Positions 1 to 6,816 of a DNA stretch of 17,051 nucleotides are shown here, one piece after another; position 1 is the stretch's first letter, and the number at the start of each line of letters is the position of its first letter. The translations under genes and the position numbers were made by a program. The notes under the pieces are model-generated. The model saw only the letters and a list, made by a program, of their open reading frames with translations. It was not told the DNA's origin and searched no databases. Location of the stretch: positions 1-17,051 of the forward strand of contig BNVB01000055.1 of assembly GCA_025997795.1 (NCBI GenBank). The letters run 5' to 3'. This DNA comes from Spirochaetia bacterium. GTDB taxonomy: Bacteria > Spirochaetota > Spirochaetia > Treponematales > Breznakiellaceae.

Positions 1-543
1 GGAGCCGTCAATATCCCCGGCGGCGAGTTTTTGTTTTGCCGAAGCGGCCAGGGCATCGGCCTGGGTAAGACGATCCGGCATTAGAGTATCCGCTCCGGCA
101 GTAACAGCTTTGTCCCTCGCGGCGGCCAGCGCTTTTTCCTGCTCTTTGGCAAACTGCGGGGCGGATTTTTTGTAAATAGCATCGTAGGCGGCGCCTATGC
201 CATTCCATTCGGTAACCCGTGCATAAGCATCGGCCTTGGTTTCCGGATTAGCGGTACGGGCGCTGGCGGCGCTGTAGCGGTCTTCGGCGGCTTCCCACTC
301 GGCGGGAAAATACCCCTCGCCATTCACATATTCCGCCAGGGCACGGGATTCTTCCGCCTTGGCCCTGGCCTGGGTTATGGCATCCAGGGAAGCTAAATCG
401 GCGGGACCGGAAAGATCCGCAGGAATACCGCCGCCGGTAAGTGAACTATCTATACCGGTATCGGTATCGGTGGTTTTACAGGATAGTAAAATAAAAGGGC
501 TAAGAAACCCTATCAACAGCATATACCGGATTTTTAATCTCAT
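1..543 (-). CDS. Ala-rich lipoprotein, 5' part only (runs off the left edge)
   Basis: The reading frame is open from an ATG at 543 to the window edge, giving 181 codons with no stop, so the C-terminus is missing. Residues 1-22 form a lipoprotein signal peptide: basic start (MRLKIRY), a hydrophobic core and the lipobox LLSC with the acylated Cys at 22. A Thr/Asp-rich spacer follows, then a helix-prone, Ala/Glu/Lys-rich domain (for example KAEESRALAEY, AARDKAVTAGA). A strong ribosome-binding site (GGGAGG, 7 nt from ATG) and a promoter just upstream support the start. It is probably anchored to a cell membrane facing the periplasm or the outside. I do not recognise a named family in the visible part, and a C-terminal domain that would identify it may lie beyond the edge. 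Confidence 0.85.
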   Translation of the reverse strand, partial: MRLKIRYMLLIGFLSPFILLSCKTTDTDTGIDSSLTGGGIPADLSGPADLASLDAITQARAKAEESRALAEYVNGEGYFPAEWEAAEDRYSAASARTANPETKADAYARVTEWNGIGAAYDAIYKKSAPQFAKEQEKALAAARDKAVTAGADTLMPDRLTQADALAASAKQKLAAGDIDGS

Positions 544-568
544 GTTTTAGCCTCCCAATCAGTAATTG

Positions 569-597
569 ATTATAACACACAAAGGGAACAATTACAA
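569..597 (-). promoter_or_regulatory. Sigma-70-type promoter for the lipoprotein gene
   Basis: On the minus strand TTGTAA (592-597) and a perfect TATAAT (569-574) are separated by 17 bp. They lie just upstream of the lipoprotein ribosome-binding site. The lipoprotein therefore appears to have its own promoter even though rnhA lies just upstream on the same strand. Confidence 0.6.
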
Positions 598-599
598 AC

Positions 600-1064
600 T
601 TACCTGGCGCTTATGGCTTCTCCGGTCATGCGGTCGCAGCGTTCATTGTAGGTATTTCCCGCATGCCCCTTAACCCATTCCCAGTTAAGGGCAAGGCTGC
701 CCGCCAGAGTATCCAGTTCCAGCCACAAATCTTTATTTTTGACCGGTTTCTTGTCACTGGTCCGCCAGGAATTTCGCTTCCAGTTTTTAATCCATTCGGT
801 AATACCCTTTTGGACATACTGTGAATCGGTACGCACCACCGCCTCCCGGGCAAAACCGCCTGTCTGCCCCAGGGCCTTAAAGGCCCTAAGGGCAGAAATA
901 ACCGCCATCAATTCCATGCGGTTATTGGTGGTGTTTTGTTCAGAGCCCTTGGCTTCCGCAACGATGGTATCGCCCTGAAAAGTCTTTTGAACCATCACAT
1001 AGGCCCAGCCGCCCGGGCCCGGATTGCCCGAACAGCCGCCATCGGTATAAATATCAAGCGCCAT
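600..1064 (-). CDS. rnhA: Ribonuclease HI
   Basis: RNase HI cleaves the RNA strand of RNA-DNA hybrids in the cytoplasm, for example replication primers and R-loops. At 154 aa it has the usual bacterial length. All catalytic positions are present: Asp8 in YTDGGCSGNPGPGGW, Glu51 in NRMELMAV, Asp80 in VRTDSQYV, His134 in VKGHAGN and Asp144 in ERCDRM. The Trp/Lys-rich segment around 90-107 (WIKNWKRNSW) matches the basic protrusion (handle) of E. coli-type enzymes. The gene starts 18 bp after the stop of the upstream oxidoreductase gene, so the two are probably co-transcribed. Nothing in it looks damaged. Confidence 0.97.
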   Translation of the reverse strand: MALDIYTDGGCSGNPGPGGWAYVMVQKTFQGDTIVAEAKGSEQNTTNNRMELMAVISALRAFKALGQTGGFAREAVVRTDSQYVQKGITEWIKNWKRNSWRTSDKKPVKNKDLWLELDTLAGSLALNWEWVKGHAGNTYNERCDRMTGEAISAR

Positions 1065-1082
1065 AATGCCGCACCCTGATCC

Positions 1083-2084
1083 TTAGTACTTTGCCACCTT
1101 TTCCCACTTGCCCGATTCGGCGGCGGCAAACAATGCGTCCAGGACTGCCATGTTGGCCACCGCATCGGAAACGGGGGTTGGCGCTTCGGTCCGCTTTTCC
1201 GCCACCGCCAGGGCAAAAGCGTCAAATTGCAGGAGGTACTGGTCGTCAATCTCGGTTTCGATGATCCGTGAACCCACCCCGGTATTAACATGGACCCGGC
1301 CGGGTACATCACCGTACATATTAAAGGGCACTTCCACTGCCAGGGTTCCGCCGGTTCCCACTGCCCGGACCCGCTGCCAGGGGAAAAGCTGGGTGCCGAT
1401 GGTAAAGGTAGAAACCCGGCCGTCCCCAAAGTCCAAAAGGGCCGAAGTTAAAATATCGGTTTTAAAGGCCGGGTCCCGTTTTAACGAACAGCTAACCCGT
1501 TCCGGTTCGCCGCCCATAAGGAGCCGGGCGCTGGAAACGGTATAACAGCCAATGTCAAGGATGCCGCCGCCGCCCGCTTCGGCAATATTACGGATATTGG
1601 AGCCGTCTTTAAGGTCGTAGGAAAAAATGGCGGCGGTAGTCATCACCGTGCCGATTTCCCCGGCCCGGACAATTTCCGCGGCCCGTACCCATTGGGGGTG
1701 GAAGCGGTACATAAAGGCTTCCATGATCAAAATCCCTTTCTTTTTACAGTATTCCGCCGCTTCCGCCGCTTCTTTGGCATTCATTGCCAGGGGTTTTTCG
1801 CAAATAATGGGTTTTCCTGCATCGGCGGCCTTTTTGATATACTCCAAATGGAGGTGGTTGGGCAGGGGACAGTACACAAAGTCGATTTTTGGGTCCGAGA
1901 GGAGTTCCTCGTAGGAGCCGTAGGCCTTTTGAAAGCCCCATTTATCGGCATATTCCTGGGCTTTTCCCAGATTCCGGGAGGCAATCCCGTAACTTTCTAC
2001 CATTAATGAGGATTTTAACGGAGTTGCTATCCGTAAGCTGTAATGTCCTGATGTACCCAGAACGCCAAAACGTAGTTTTTCCAT
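1083..2084 (-). CDS. Gfo/Idh/MocA-family NAD(P)-dependent oxidoreductase
   Basis: A cytoplasmic dehydrogenase of 333 aa, normal for the family. The N-terminal Rossmann domain begins FGVLGTSGHYSLRIA, a slightly atypical dinucleotide-binding loop. It contains the YCPLPNHLH segment (71-79) and the conserved EKP motif (ICEKPLAMN, Glu96-Lys97-Pro98), whose Lys is catalytic in the family. The C-terminal substrate domain has the typical GGGILDIGCYTV stretch. The layout resembles the subgroup of D-xylose dehydrogenase, 1,5-anhydrofructose reductase and dihydrodiol dehydrogenase, but the substrate cannot be read from sequence. The start has a strong ribosome-binding site (GGAGGG, 4 nt from ATG). It is divergent from groEL across a 126-bp gap and lies upstream of rnhA. 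Confidence 0.92.
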   Translation of the reverse strand: MEKLRFGVLGTSGHYSLRIATPLKSSLMVESYGIASRNLGKAQEYADKWGFQKAYGSYEELLSDPKIDFVYCPLPNHLHLEYIKKAADAGKPIICEKPLAMNAKEAAEAAEYCKKKGILIMEAFMYRFHPQWVRAAEIVRAGEIGTVMTTAAIFSYDLKDGSNIRNIAEAGGGGILDIGCYTVSSARLLMGGEPERVSCSLKRDPAFKTDILTSALLDFGDGRVSTFTIGTQLFPWQRVRAVGTGGTLAVEVPFNMYGDVPGRVHVNTGVGSRIIETEIDDQYLLQFDAFALAVAEKRTEAPTPVSDAVANMAVLDALFAAAESGKWEKVAKY

Positions 2085-2099
2085 GATTCCCTCCAGAGC

Positions 2100-2128
2100 T
2101 TGACTTTTATAGCATATTTTGCTATCTT
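2100..2128 (+). promoter_or_regulatory. Predicted groEL promoter with an overlapping palindrome
   Basis: TTGACT (2100-2105) and TATCTT (2123-2128) are 17 bp apart, a good housekeeping-type promoter. The spacer contains a perfect inverted repeat, ATAGCA-N5-TGCTAT (2109-2125), placed where a repressor could block RNA polymerase. It is not the CIRCE/HrcA operator, and I saw no CIRCE sequence (TTAGCACTC-N9-GAGTGCTAA) in the gap. A second short inverted repeat, TACCA-N5-TGGTA, lies in the leader. The ribosome-binding site AGAGGAG precedes ATG 2211. A role as an operator is inference. Confidence 0.5.
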
Positions 2129-2210
2129 ATAGACGGTCCCTTTGGCAGGGGCTAAATCCATTCCTATTTATACCAAATTCTGGTACGTTATTTAAGAGGA
2201 GAAAAAGAAC

Positions 2211-3854
2211 ATGGCTAAACAGTTGTTGTTCAACGAAGAAGCCCGGCGCAAACTGCTTGCCGGGGTTGAGCAGATTTCCAAGGCAGTCAAGGTTACCTTG
2301 GGCCCCAAGGGGCGGAATGTCCTTCTGGACAAGAAATTCGGAGCCCCCACCGTTACCAAAGACGGCGTGTCGGTCGCAAAAGAAGTAGAACTGGCAGACC
2401 CCTATGAAAATATGGGTGCCCAGCTTCTAAAAGAAGTGGCCACCAAGACCAACGATGTGGCCGGAGATGGTACCACAACCGCTACGGTACTGGCCTATTC
2501 CCTGGTTAAAGAGGGCCTTAAGTCGGTAGCCGCCGGGATGACCCCCATCGAGCTTAAACGGGGCATCGACAAGGCGGTAGAAATTGCCGTTGAGGAAATC
2601 AAAAAGAATTCCAAGGAAATCAAAGACAAGGAAGAAATTTCCCACGTCGCGTCTGTTTCCGCCAACAATGACAGCGAAATTGGCAAAACCATTGCCGATG
2701 CCATGGAAAAGGTCGGTAAAGACGGGGTTATTACCGTGGAAGAGTCCAAAACCATGGACACCACCATCGAGTTTGTGGAAGGTATGCAGTTTGACCGGGG
2801 TTATATCTCCGCGTACTTTGTAACCGACCGGGACACCATGACCAGCGTTTACGAAGATGTATACATTCTGATCCACGACAAAAAGATTTCCAGCATGAAG
2901 GACATGCTTCCCCTGCTGGAAAAGGTTGCCCAGAGCGGCAAGCCCCTCCTGATCATTGCCGAAGATGTGGACGGCGAAGCCCTTTCCACCCTGGTAGTGA
3001 ACAGCCTCCGGGGAACACTCCGTACCTGTGCGGTCAAGGCCCCCGGCTTTGGCGACAGGCGCAAGGCCATGCTGGAAGACATCGCCATCCTTACCGGGGG
3101 CGAGGTTGTTTCCGAAGAACTGGGACTCAAGCTTGAAAATACCGAAATTTCCCAGTTGGGCAAGGCTAAAACCATCAAGATCGATAAGGACAATACCACG
3201 ATCATCAATGGCAGCGGCAAGCCCAAGGACATCCAGGACCGGATTGCCCAGATTAAAGCCCAGATTGAAGACACCACCAGCGACTACGACCGGGAAAAAC
3301 TCCAGGAACGGCTGGCAAAACTGGCCGGCGGCGTGGCGGTAATCAATGTCGGCGCTGCTACCGAAGTGGAACTAAAAGAAAAGAAACACCGGGTAGAAGA
3401 TGCCCTTTCCGCCACCCGGGCAGCCATCGAAGAAGGCATTGTTCCCGGCGGCGAACTGGCCCTTATTCAGGCGGCCATTGCCCTGGACAAAGCCGATACG
3501 GCCGGACTGAGCGATGACGAAAAAGTGGGCTTTAAGATTGTCAAACGGGCCCTGGAAGAACCAATCCGCCAGATTGCCGAAAATGCCGGACTTGACGGCG
3601 CAGTAATTGCCGAAAAGGCCAAAAACGAAAAGAAGGGTATTGGTTTTGATGCCGCCAAACTGGAATGGGTGGACATGGTCAAGGCCGGTATCATCGATCC
3701 GGCAAAGGTAACCCGTTCTGCCCTGCAGAACGCCGCTTCCATCGCCAGCCTGCTCCTTACCACCGAATGCGCCATAACGGACATTCCGGAGAAGAAGGAC
3801 CCGCCCCCCATGCCCGGCGGCGGAATGGGCGGTATGGGAGGAATGGACTACTAA
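2211..3854 (+). CDS. groEL: Chaperonin GroEL (Hsp60)
   Basis: The 547-aa subunit of the ATP-driven double-ring chaperonin that folds cytoplasmic proteins with GroES. The sequence is full length: N-terminal equatorial segment VKVTLGPKGRNV (27-37), nucleotide site NDVAGDGTTT (81-90, Asp86), the ATP-hydrolysis Asp397 in RVEDALSATRAA, and a Gly/Met C-terminal tail GGGMGGMGGMDY. Sequence style is clearly treponemal. One oddity is the conserved Gly triplet of the ATP pocket, which reads GGE at 413-415, the third Gly (E. coli 416) being Glu. groES is not adjacent, as in other treponemes. The last 31 codons and the terminator are repeated at 5137-5312. High GC and normal codon use mark it as core genome. 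Confidence 0.98.
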   Translation: MAKQLLFNEEARRKLLAGVEQISKAVKVTLGPKGRNVLLDKKFGAPTVTKDGVSVAKEVELADPYENMGAQLLKEVATKTNDVAGDGTTTATVLAYSLVKEGLKSVAAGMTPIELKRGIDKAVEIAVEEIKKNSKEIKDKEEISHVASVSANNDSEIGKTIADAMEKVGKDGVITVEESKTMDTTIEFVEGMQFDRGYISAYFVTDRDTMTSVYEDVYILIHDKKISSMKDMLPLLEKVAQSGKPLLIIAEDVDGEALSTLVVNSLRGTLRTCAVKAPGFGDRRKAMLEDIAILTGGEVVSEELGLKLENTEISQLGKAKTIKIDKDNTTIINGSGKPKDIQDRIAQIKAQIEDTTSDYDREKLQERLAKLAGGVAVINVGAATEVELKEKKHRVEDALSATRAAIEEGIVPGGELALIQAAIALDKADTAGLSDDEKVGFKIVKRALEEPIRQIAENAGLDGAVIAEKAKNEKKGIGFDAAKLEWVDMVKAGIIDPAKVTRSALQNAASIASLLLTTECAITDIPEKKDPPPMPGGGMGGMGGMDY

Positions 3855-3933
3855 AAATCACCCGGTGATTTTTATTTGGTTTGCCCGCCGGGCAAACCAA
3901 ATAAAAAAGCCGCCCTCGGGCGGCTTTTTTTAT
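3759..3933 (+). repeat. Direct repeat, copy 1: groEL 3' end plus terminator
   Basis: About 175 bp, from the codon for Thr517 of groEL through the T-run of the terminator, recur at 5137-5312. In the coding part the only difference I find is a synonymous ATA/ATC Ile codon. In the terminator region copy 1 has TTT where copy 2 has GACA. This copy is continuous with intact groEL. Confidence 0.95.
3853..3931 (+). terminator. groEL 3' end: three consecutive hairpins, the last a bidirectional intrinsic terminator
   Basis: Three back-to-back perfect stems begin inside the groEL stop codon. The first is AAAAATCACC/GGTGATTTTT (3853-3873). The second has a 13-bp stem ATTTGGTTTGCCC with a 3-nt loop (3874-3902). 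The third is AAAAAAGCCGCCC-TC-GGGCGGCTTTTTT (3903-3930, run of seven T). The third is a classical intrinsic terminator and is symmetric, so it also serves the minus-strand nuclease gene that ends at 3971. The upstream hairpins may protect the mRNA end, which is inference. Confidence 0.85.
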
Positions 3934-3970
3934 TACTTCCCCTTTACTACTAAAACCCATCGGACTATAT

Positions 3971-4963
3971 TTATCTATCGGTGACATCTGAAAATTCTGT
4001 GATCTCTGTCAGCTTTTTCCGCAACAATTTTTTATCTGGCAGCTTGAGGGTGTATTCGGAGATAAGGGCCGGGGTCAGGCTGCGGCTAAGGGCATACTCA
4101 ACAACGGTGTCGTCCTTGGAAGTGCAGAGAATAAGACCGACGCTGGGATTTTCATGGGGCTTTCTGACATCACGGTCAAGGGCCTCCAGATAAAAATTGA
4201 GCTGGCCCAAGTGGGCAGGGCTGAATTTTTCCACCTTTAGCTCAATCGCCACCAGACAGGTCAACTCACGGTTATAAAAAAGCAGATCAATGTAGAAATC
4301 CTGATTGCCAACCTGAACCCGGTATTCTTCACCGATGAGGGAAAAATCCTTGCCGAATTCGAGTATGAATTTTTTCAGGTTTTCAAGGATTGAACGCCGC
4401 AAATCCTTTTCAAGATGTTTTTCGGGAAGGTTAAGGAATTCCAGGGTATAGTTATCTCGAAGTGCGCCAAGACCTTTGCTTTTTGCGATAAGATTTTTAT
4501 TCCGCTTGTTTGAAAGCATGGTTCGTTCAAAGAGCAGGGTATCAATTTGCCGTTCAAGTTCCCGTTTTGAATGGTTGTTCTTTATACATAGTTTGATATA
4601 AAACTCTCTGGCTTCACTTGATTTTGCCCCTGCCATTATAAGGATATTGTTTGACCAGGTAATTTCTCGCACCAGTGGTGCGAGTTTTGGTTCGTCTTTG
4701 TAGGTCTCATAAAACTGCTTCATCCGCCAAAGATTTGAAGGTGAAAATCCTTTAATATCCGGGTAGTGGGTTTGAATATAGCGTGAAAATTCCGCGATTG
4801 TATTTTCGCCCCAGCCGTTTTCAAGAGTCTTTTGGCTGATATACTCGCCAACATCCCAATACAGATCGATAAGGCCGTTATTGACGGCTTTGTATATCTT
4901 GGTCTTTGCCTTTTCGATGATTGAGATTATTTCGGTGAAGTTGGCGGTTAGGTTATTGAGCAT
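3971..4963 (-). CDS. YhcG/DUF1016-family PD-(D/E)XK nuclease
   Basis: A 330-aa protein with the two-domain YhcG architecture. The N-terminal helical DUF1016 domain (about 10-165) includes LYWDVGEYISQK and WGENTIAEFSRYIQ. The C-terminal PD-(D/E)XK nuclease fold (about 175-315) has the catalytic set Asp226 (DFYIDLLFY) and Glu241-Leu-Lys243 (AIELKVEKF), with Gln254 (LGQLNFYLEAL) behind. Family members are found beside restriction-modification systems and on mobile elements, and biochemical roles are poorly defined. Here it is solitary and convergent with groEL, lies between two copies of the groEL 3' end, and is less GC-rich than groEL. These facts suggest an acquired gene, perhaps for defence or recombination. 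The ATG is preceded by a weak GGGAA ribosome-binding site and a promoter. Confidence 0.9.
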   Translation of the reverse strand: MLNNLTANFTEIISIIEKAKTKIYKAVNNGLIDLYWDVGEYISQKTLENGWGENTIAEFSRYIQTHYPDIKGFSPSNLWRMKQFYETYKDEPKLAPLVREITWSNNILIMAGAKSSEAREFYIKLCIKNNHSKRELERQIDTLLFERTMLSNKRNKNLIAKSKGLGALRDNYTLEFLNLPEKHLEKDLRRSILENLKKFILEFGKDFSLIGEEYRVQVGNQDFYIDLLFYNRELTCLVAIELKVEKFSPAHLGQLNFYLEALDRDVRKPHENPSVGLILCTSKDDTVVEYALSRSLTPALISEYTLKLPDKKLLRKKLTEITEFSDVTDR

Positions 4964-4992
4964 ATTTCCCTTATAACATATTTTTCTGTAAC

Positions 4993-5016
4993 ATTATAGG
5001 AATTTTTCCGTAAATT
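4993..5016 (-). promoter_or_regulatory. Predicted promoter of the YhcG-type nuclease gene
   Basis: On the minus strand a perfect TATAAT (plus-strand 4993-4998) lies about 30 bp upstream of the start codon. TTGCGT sits upstream with an 18-bp spacer. The gene therefore has its own promoter within the segment bounded by the groEL-tail repeats. Confidence 0.45.
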
Positions 5017-5136
5017 ACGCAACTCAAATTTTTTTCCATGGTTTCCCTTCTGGTACTGTATCTGCTAGCTTTCGAGGAGCTTCAAAAACAGTATACGGTT
5101 TATCCAAGTGATTACCAGTTCAAGTGCGTATTCAAA

Positions 5137-5312
5137 ACCACCGAATGCGCCATCACGGACATTCCGGAGAAGAAGGACCCGCCCCCCATGCCCGGCGGCG
5201 GAATGGGCGGTATGGGAGGAATGGACTACTAAAAATCACCCGGTGATTTTTAGACAGGTTTGCCCGCCGGGCAAACCAAATAAAAAAGCCGCCCTCGGGC
5301 GGCTTTTTTTAT
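5137..5312 (+). repeat. Direct repeat, copy 2: detached groEL 3' end plus terminator
   Basis: A second copy of the last 31 groEL codons, the stop and the terminator region. The sequence upstream of Thr517 does not match groEL, so this is a fragment and not a second gene. The coding tail stays intact (TTECAITDIPEKKDPP to GGMDY). An ATG at 5038 opens a 64-codon frame that runs into the tail, but it has no ribosome-binding site and is probably not expressed. The 5' arm of hairpin 2 is altered, shortening its stem to GGTTTGCCC. Together with copy 1 it brackets the nuclease gene. Confidence 0.93.
5231..5310. terminator. Duplicated groEL terminator, downstream of the AlbA_2 gene
   Basis: Hairpin 1 (5231-5251) and the intrinsic terminator AAAAAAGCCGCCC/GGGCGGC plus seven T (5282-5310) are unchanged from the groEL copy. 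The stem is symmetric with T-runs on both strands, so it can terminate minus-strand transcription from the gene ending at 5389. No full plus-strand gene enters it. Confidence 0.7.
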
Positions 5313-5388
5313 GCAGAACATTTGAAAAAGCAATCGCCCAGCATAAAGCTGATAAAATTCAAATGTAACTGTTCATGGATTTTCCTTA

Positions 5389-6816
5389 CTAGGTGTTTTC
5401 GATAACTTGCCAATGTCCTTTTTTATCTGACCCGGTTCGTTTTATGACACCGTTATTTTTGAGATCTTGAATATGCCGTTGAACTGTTTTTCTGGTTAAA
5501 GCTAGTTTACTAGCGATTTCTTCATATGTGGTATTTGAATCATTGGCTATTATTGCAAGAATCTTGCTTGCTGTGTTTTTTACAGGGACATTTACAGGGA
5601 CATTTACAGGGACATTTACAGGGACATTTACAGGGACATTACCGTCTTTTAAAAGCGGAACAATGGTCTTAAAAATATCACCTTCCAGCAGCTCAGGATC
5701 ACCGCCGGAATATATTTTCGTATACCTATAGAGATTACGAACGCCCGAACCAAGGGTATCTGCATACCCAATATTCACGAAAAAACGCGCTAAAATGGGA
5801 TTTTTGGGATACGGATTAAGGTTTTCAAGAGTAATACGGCCCGGCTGTAAAGACCGGTTCCAGTTTTCTGTAATGATGCGCTCTTTTTCTATGATGATCC
5901 TCGCCGGAAATGTCCCTGTGTATTCACGATGCATAAGGATATTTGATACCAGTTCCCGGGCGATATGGCTTCGGACGCTTACACTTACATTGTCAATCAG
6001 AAAAAACCTGTCGAGGGTATGTTTCTCTATAAACGCCATAATTTTACCAAAGCTTTCAATGAGGTTTGTCTCTACTCGCTCACGATCATCATAGCGATCA
6101 ACATTGTCAACGCGAAACAGGCAATCGGTAACATAGCCCGGGACAGCCTGCTGTATAATTTCATCACGTCCAAAAAGGAGAATTGCAGCCCGGTTAAATC
6201 CGACTTTACCGGTGATACGATCTTCTTCGTAAAGGCCCGAACTTTTCATAATCTCCATATCCGACATGTTCGCCCATGGATGATCGCTTCGGGTATTGAT
6301 TGCCCGTTGTTTTATCTGCGGCATAAGGTCAAAACGAAAGTCAGTTTTCTTTGCATACGGGAATATCTCGCGCTCAGTAAATTGGGTTGATTTACGCCGG
6401 GCCAAATGGGCTATGAGTTCTGTTGAACCTGAAATATCAAAATCGCCGTCTTCATTGCGATCATAGATTCGTCCGCCAAATGATTGAATTTGTGAACTTA
6501 CCGGAATATAGGTGCAGAGTATTGTTTTGCCTTTTACCGTAATTTCCTGTAAATTCAAATAGAGCGTTGGCGCTAAACGCTGCGGATTATTGAGCATATT
6601 TGCAAAATTATTTTTTATTGCCGTTATTGCACTGCGGTTCACCCCGCTAATGGTTCCATCATCATCCACGCCAAGCAGAATATAACCGCCATAGCGGTTT
6701 GAAAAGGCGCATACCGTTTCAAAAACACTATTATTCAAAGTGTTTGTGCATTTTTTGAATTCAACTGTCAACCCTTCGCCACCGGCGATAAGCTGTTTTA
6801 TTTGTTCAGTTGTCAC
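5389..6816 (-). CDS. AlbA_2 (Schlafen-type) putative ATP-binding transcriptional regulator with a minisatellite linker
   Basis: A 475-aa protein with a GTG start (6816). The AlbA_2 domain (about 1-140) carries EGLTVEFKK and AFSNRYGGYILLGVDDDG. A GHKL-ATPase-like C-terminal part follows, with ARELVSNILMHREY (287-300) as N-box and YADTLGSGVRNL (351-362) as G-box. Residues 393-412 are five perfect NVPV repeats. A winged helix-turn-helix (about 415-470, TYEEIASKLALTRKTVQRHIQDL) ends the protein. Such proteins are annotated as putative transcriptional regulators or RNA/DNA-binding ATPases and are common in accessory and defence regions. It follows the YhcG nuclease in the same orientation but is separated from it by the duplicated terminator, so the two are probably not one operon. 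Ligand and targets are unknown. Confidence 0.88.
   Translation of the reverse strand: MTTEQIKQLIAGGEGLTVEFKKCTNTLNNSVFETVCAFSNRYGGYILLGVDDDGTISGVNRSAITAIKNNFANMLNNPQRLAPTLYLNLQEITVKGKTILCTYIPVSSQIQSFGGRIYDRNEDGDFDISGSTELIAHLARRKSTQFTEREIFPYAKKTDFRFDLMPQIKQRAINTRSDHPWANMSDMEIMKSSGLYEEDRITGKVGFNRAAILLFGRDEIIQQAVPGYVTDCLFRVDNVDRYDDRERVETNLIESFGKIMAFIEKHTLDRFFLIDNVSVSVRSHIARELVSNILMHREYTGTFPARIIIEKERIITENWNRSLQPGRITLENLNPYPKNPILARFFVNIGYADTLGSGVRNLYRYTKIYSGGDPELLEGDIFKTIVPLLKDGNVPVNVPVNVPVNVPVNVPVKNTASKILAIIANDSNTTYEEIASKLALTRKTVQRHIQDLKNNGVIKRTGSDKKGHWQVIENT
5581..5640. repeat. 12-bp minisatellite, five perfect units
   Basis: TACAGGGACATT is repeated five times without a mismatch. On the coding strand each unit encodes Asn-Val-Pro-Val. 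The 12-bp unit keeps the frame, so copy-number changes would only lengthen or shorten the linker before the winged-helix domain. Confidence 0.98.

Noticed and set aside
995..1429. 144-codon frame antisense in register to the oxidoreductase/rnhA region
   Set aside because: It is a shadow of two well-supported genes in GC-rich DNA, Pro/Trp-rich and without family features. The same applies to the long frames opposite groEL (2427-3277, 3467-3811).
2085..2210. CIRCE (HrcA) operator for groEL
   Set aside because: No TTAGCACTC-N9-GAGTGCTAA or close variant is present. The palindromes found are different.
3934..5136. Insertion sequence with terminal inverted repeats around the nuclease gene
   Set aside because: The ends just inside the groEL-tail repeats show no inverted repeats and no transposase is present. 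YhcG proteins share the PD-(D/E)XK fold with some transposase-like nucleases, but that alone does not make this an IS.
5038..5232. 64-codon plus-strand frame fusing 33 new codons to the groEL tail
   Set aside because: No ribosome-binding site or promoter is visible. The frame is open only because the groEL fragment happens to be in register, so I treat it as part of the repeat.
5581..5640. CRISPR array
   Set aside because: The 12-bp units are contiguous with no spacers and lie in frame inside a protein-coding gene.
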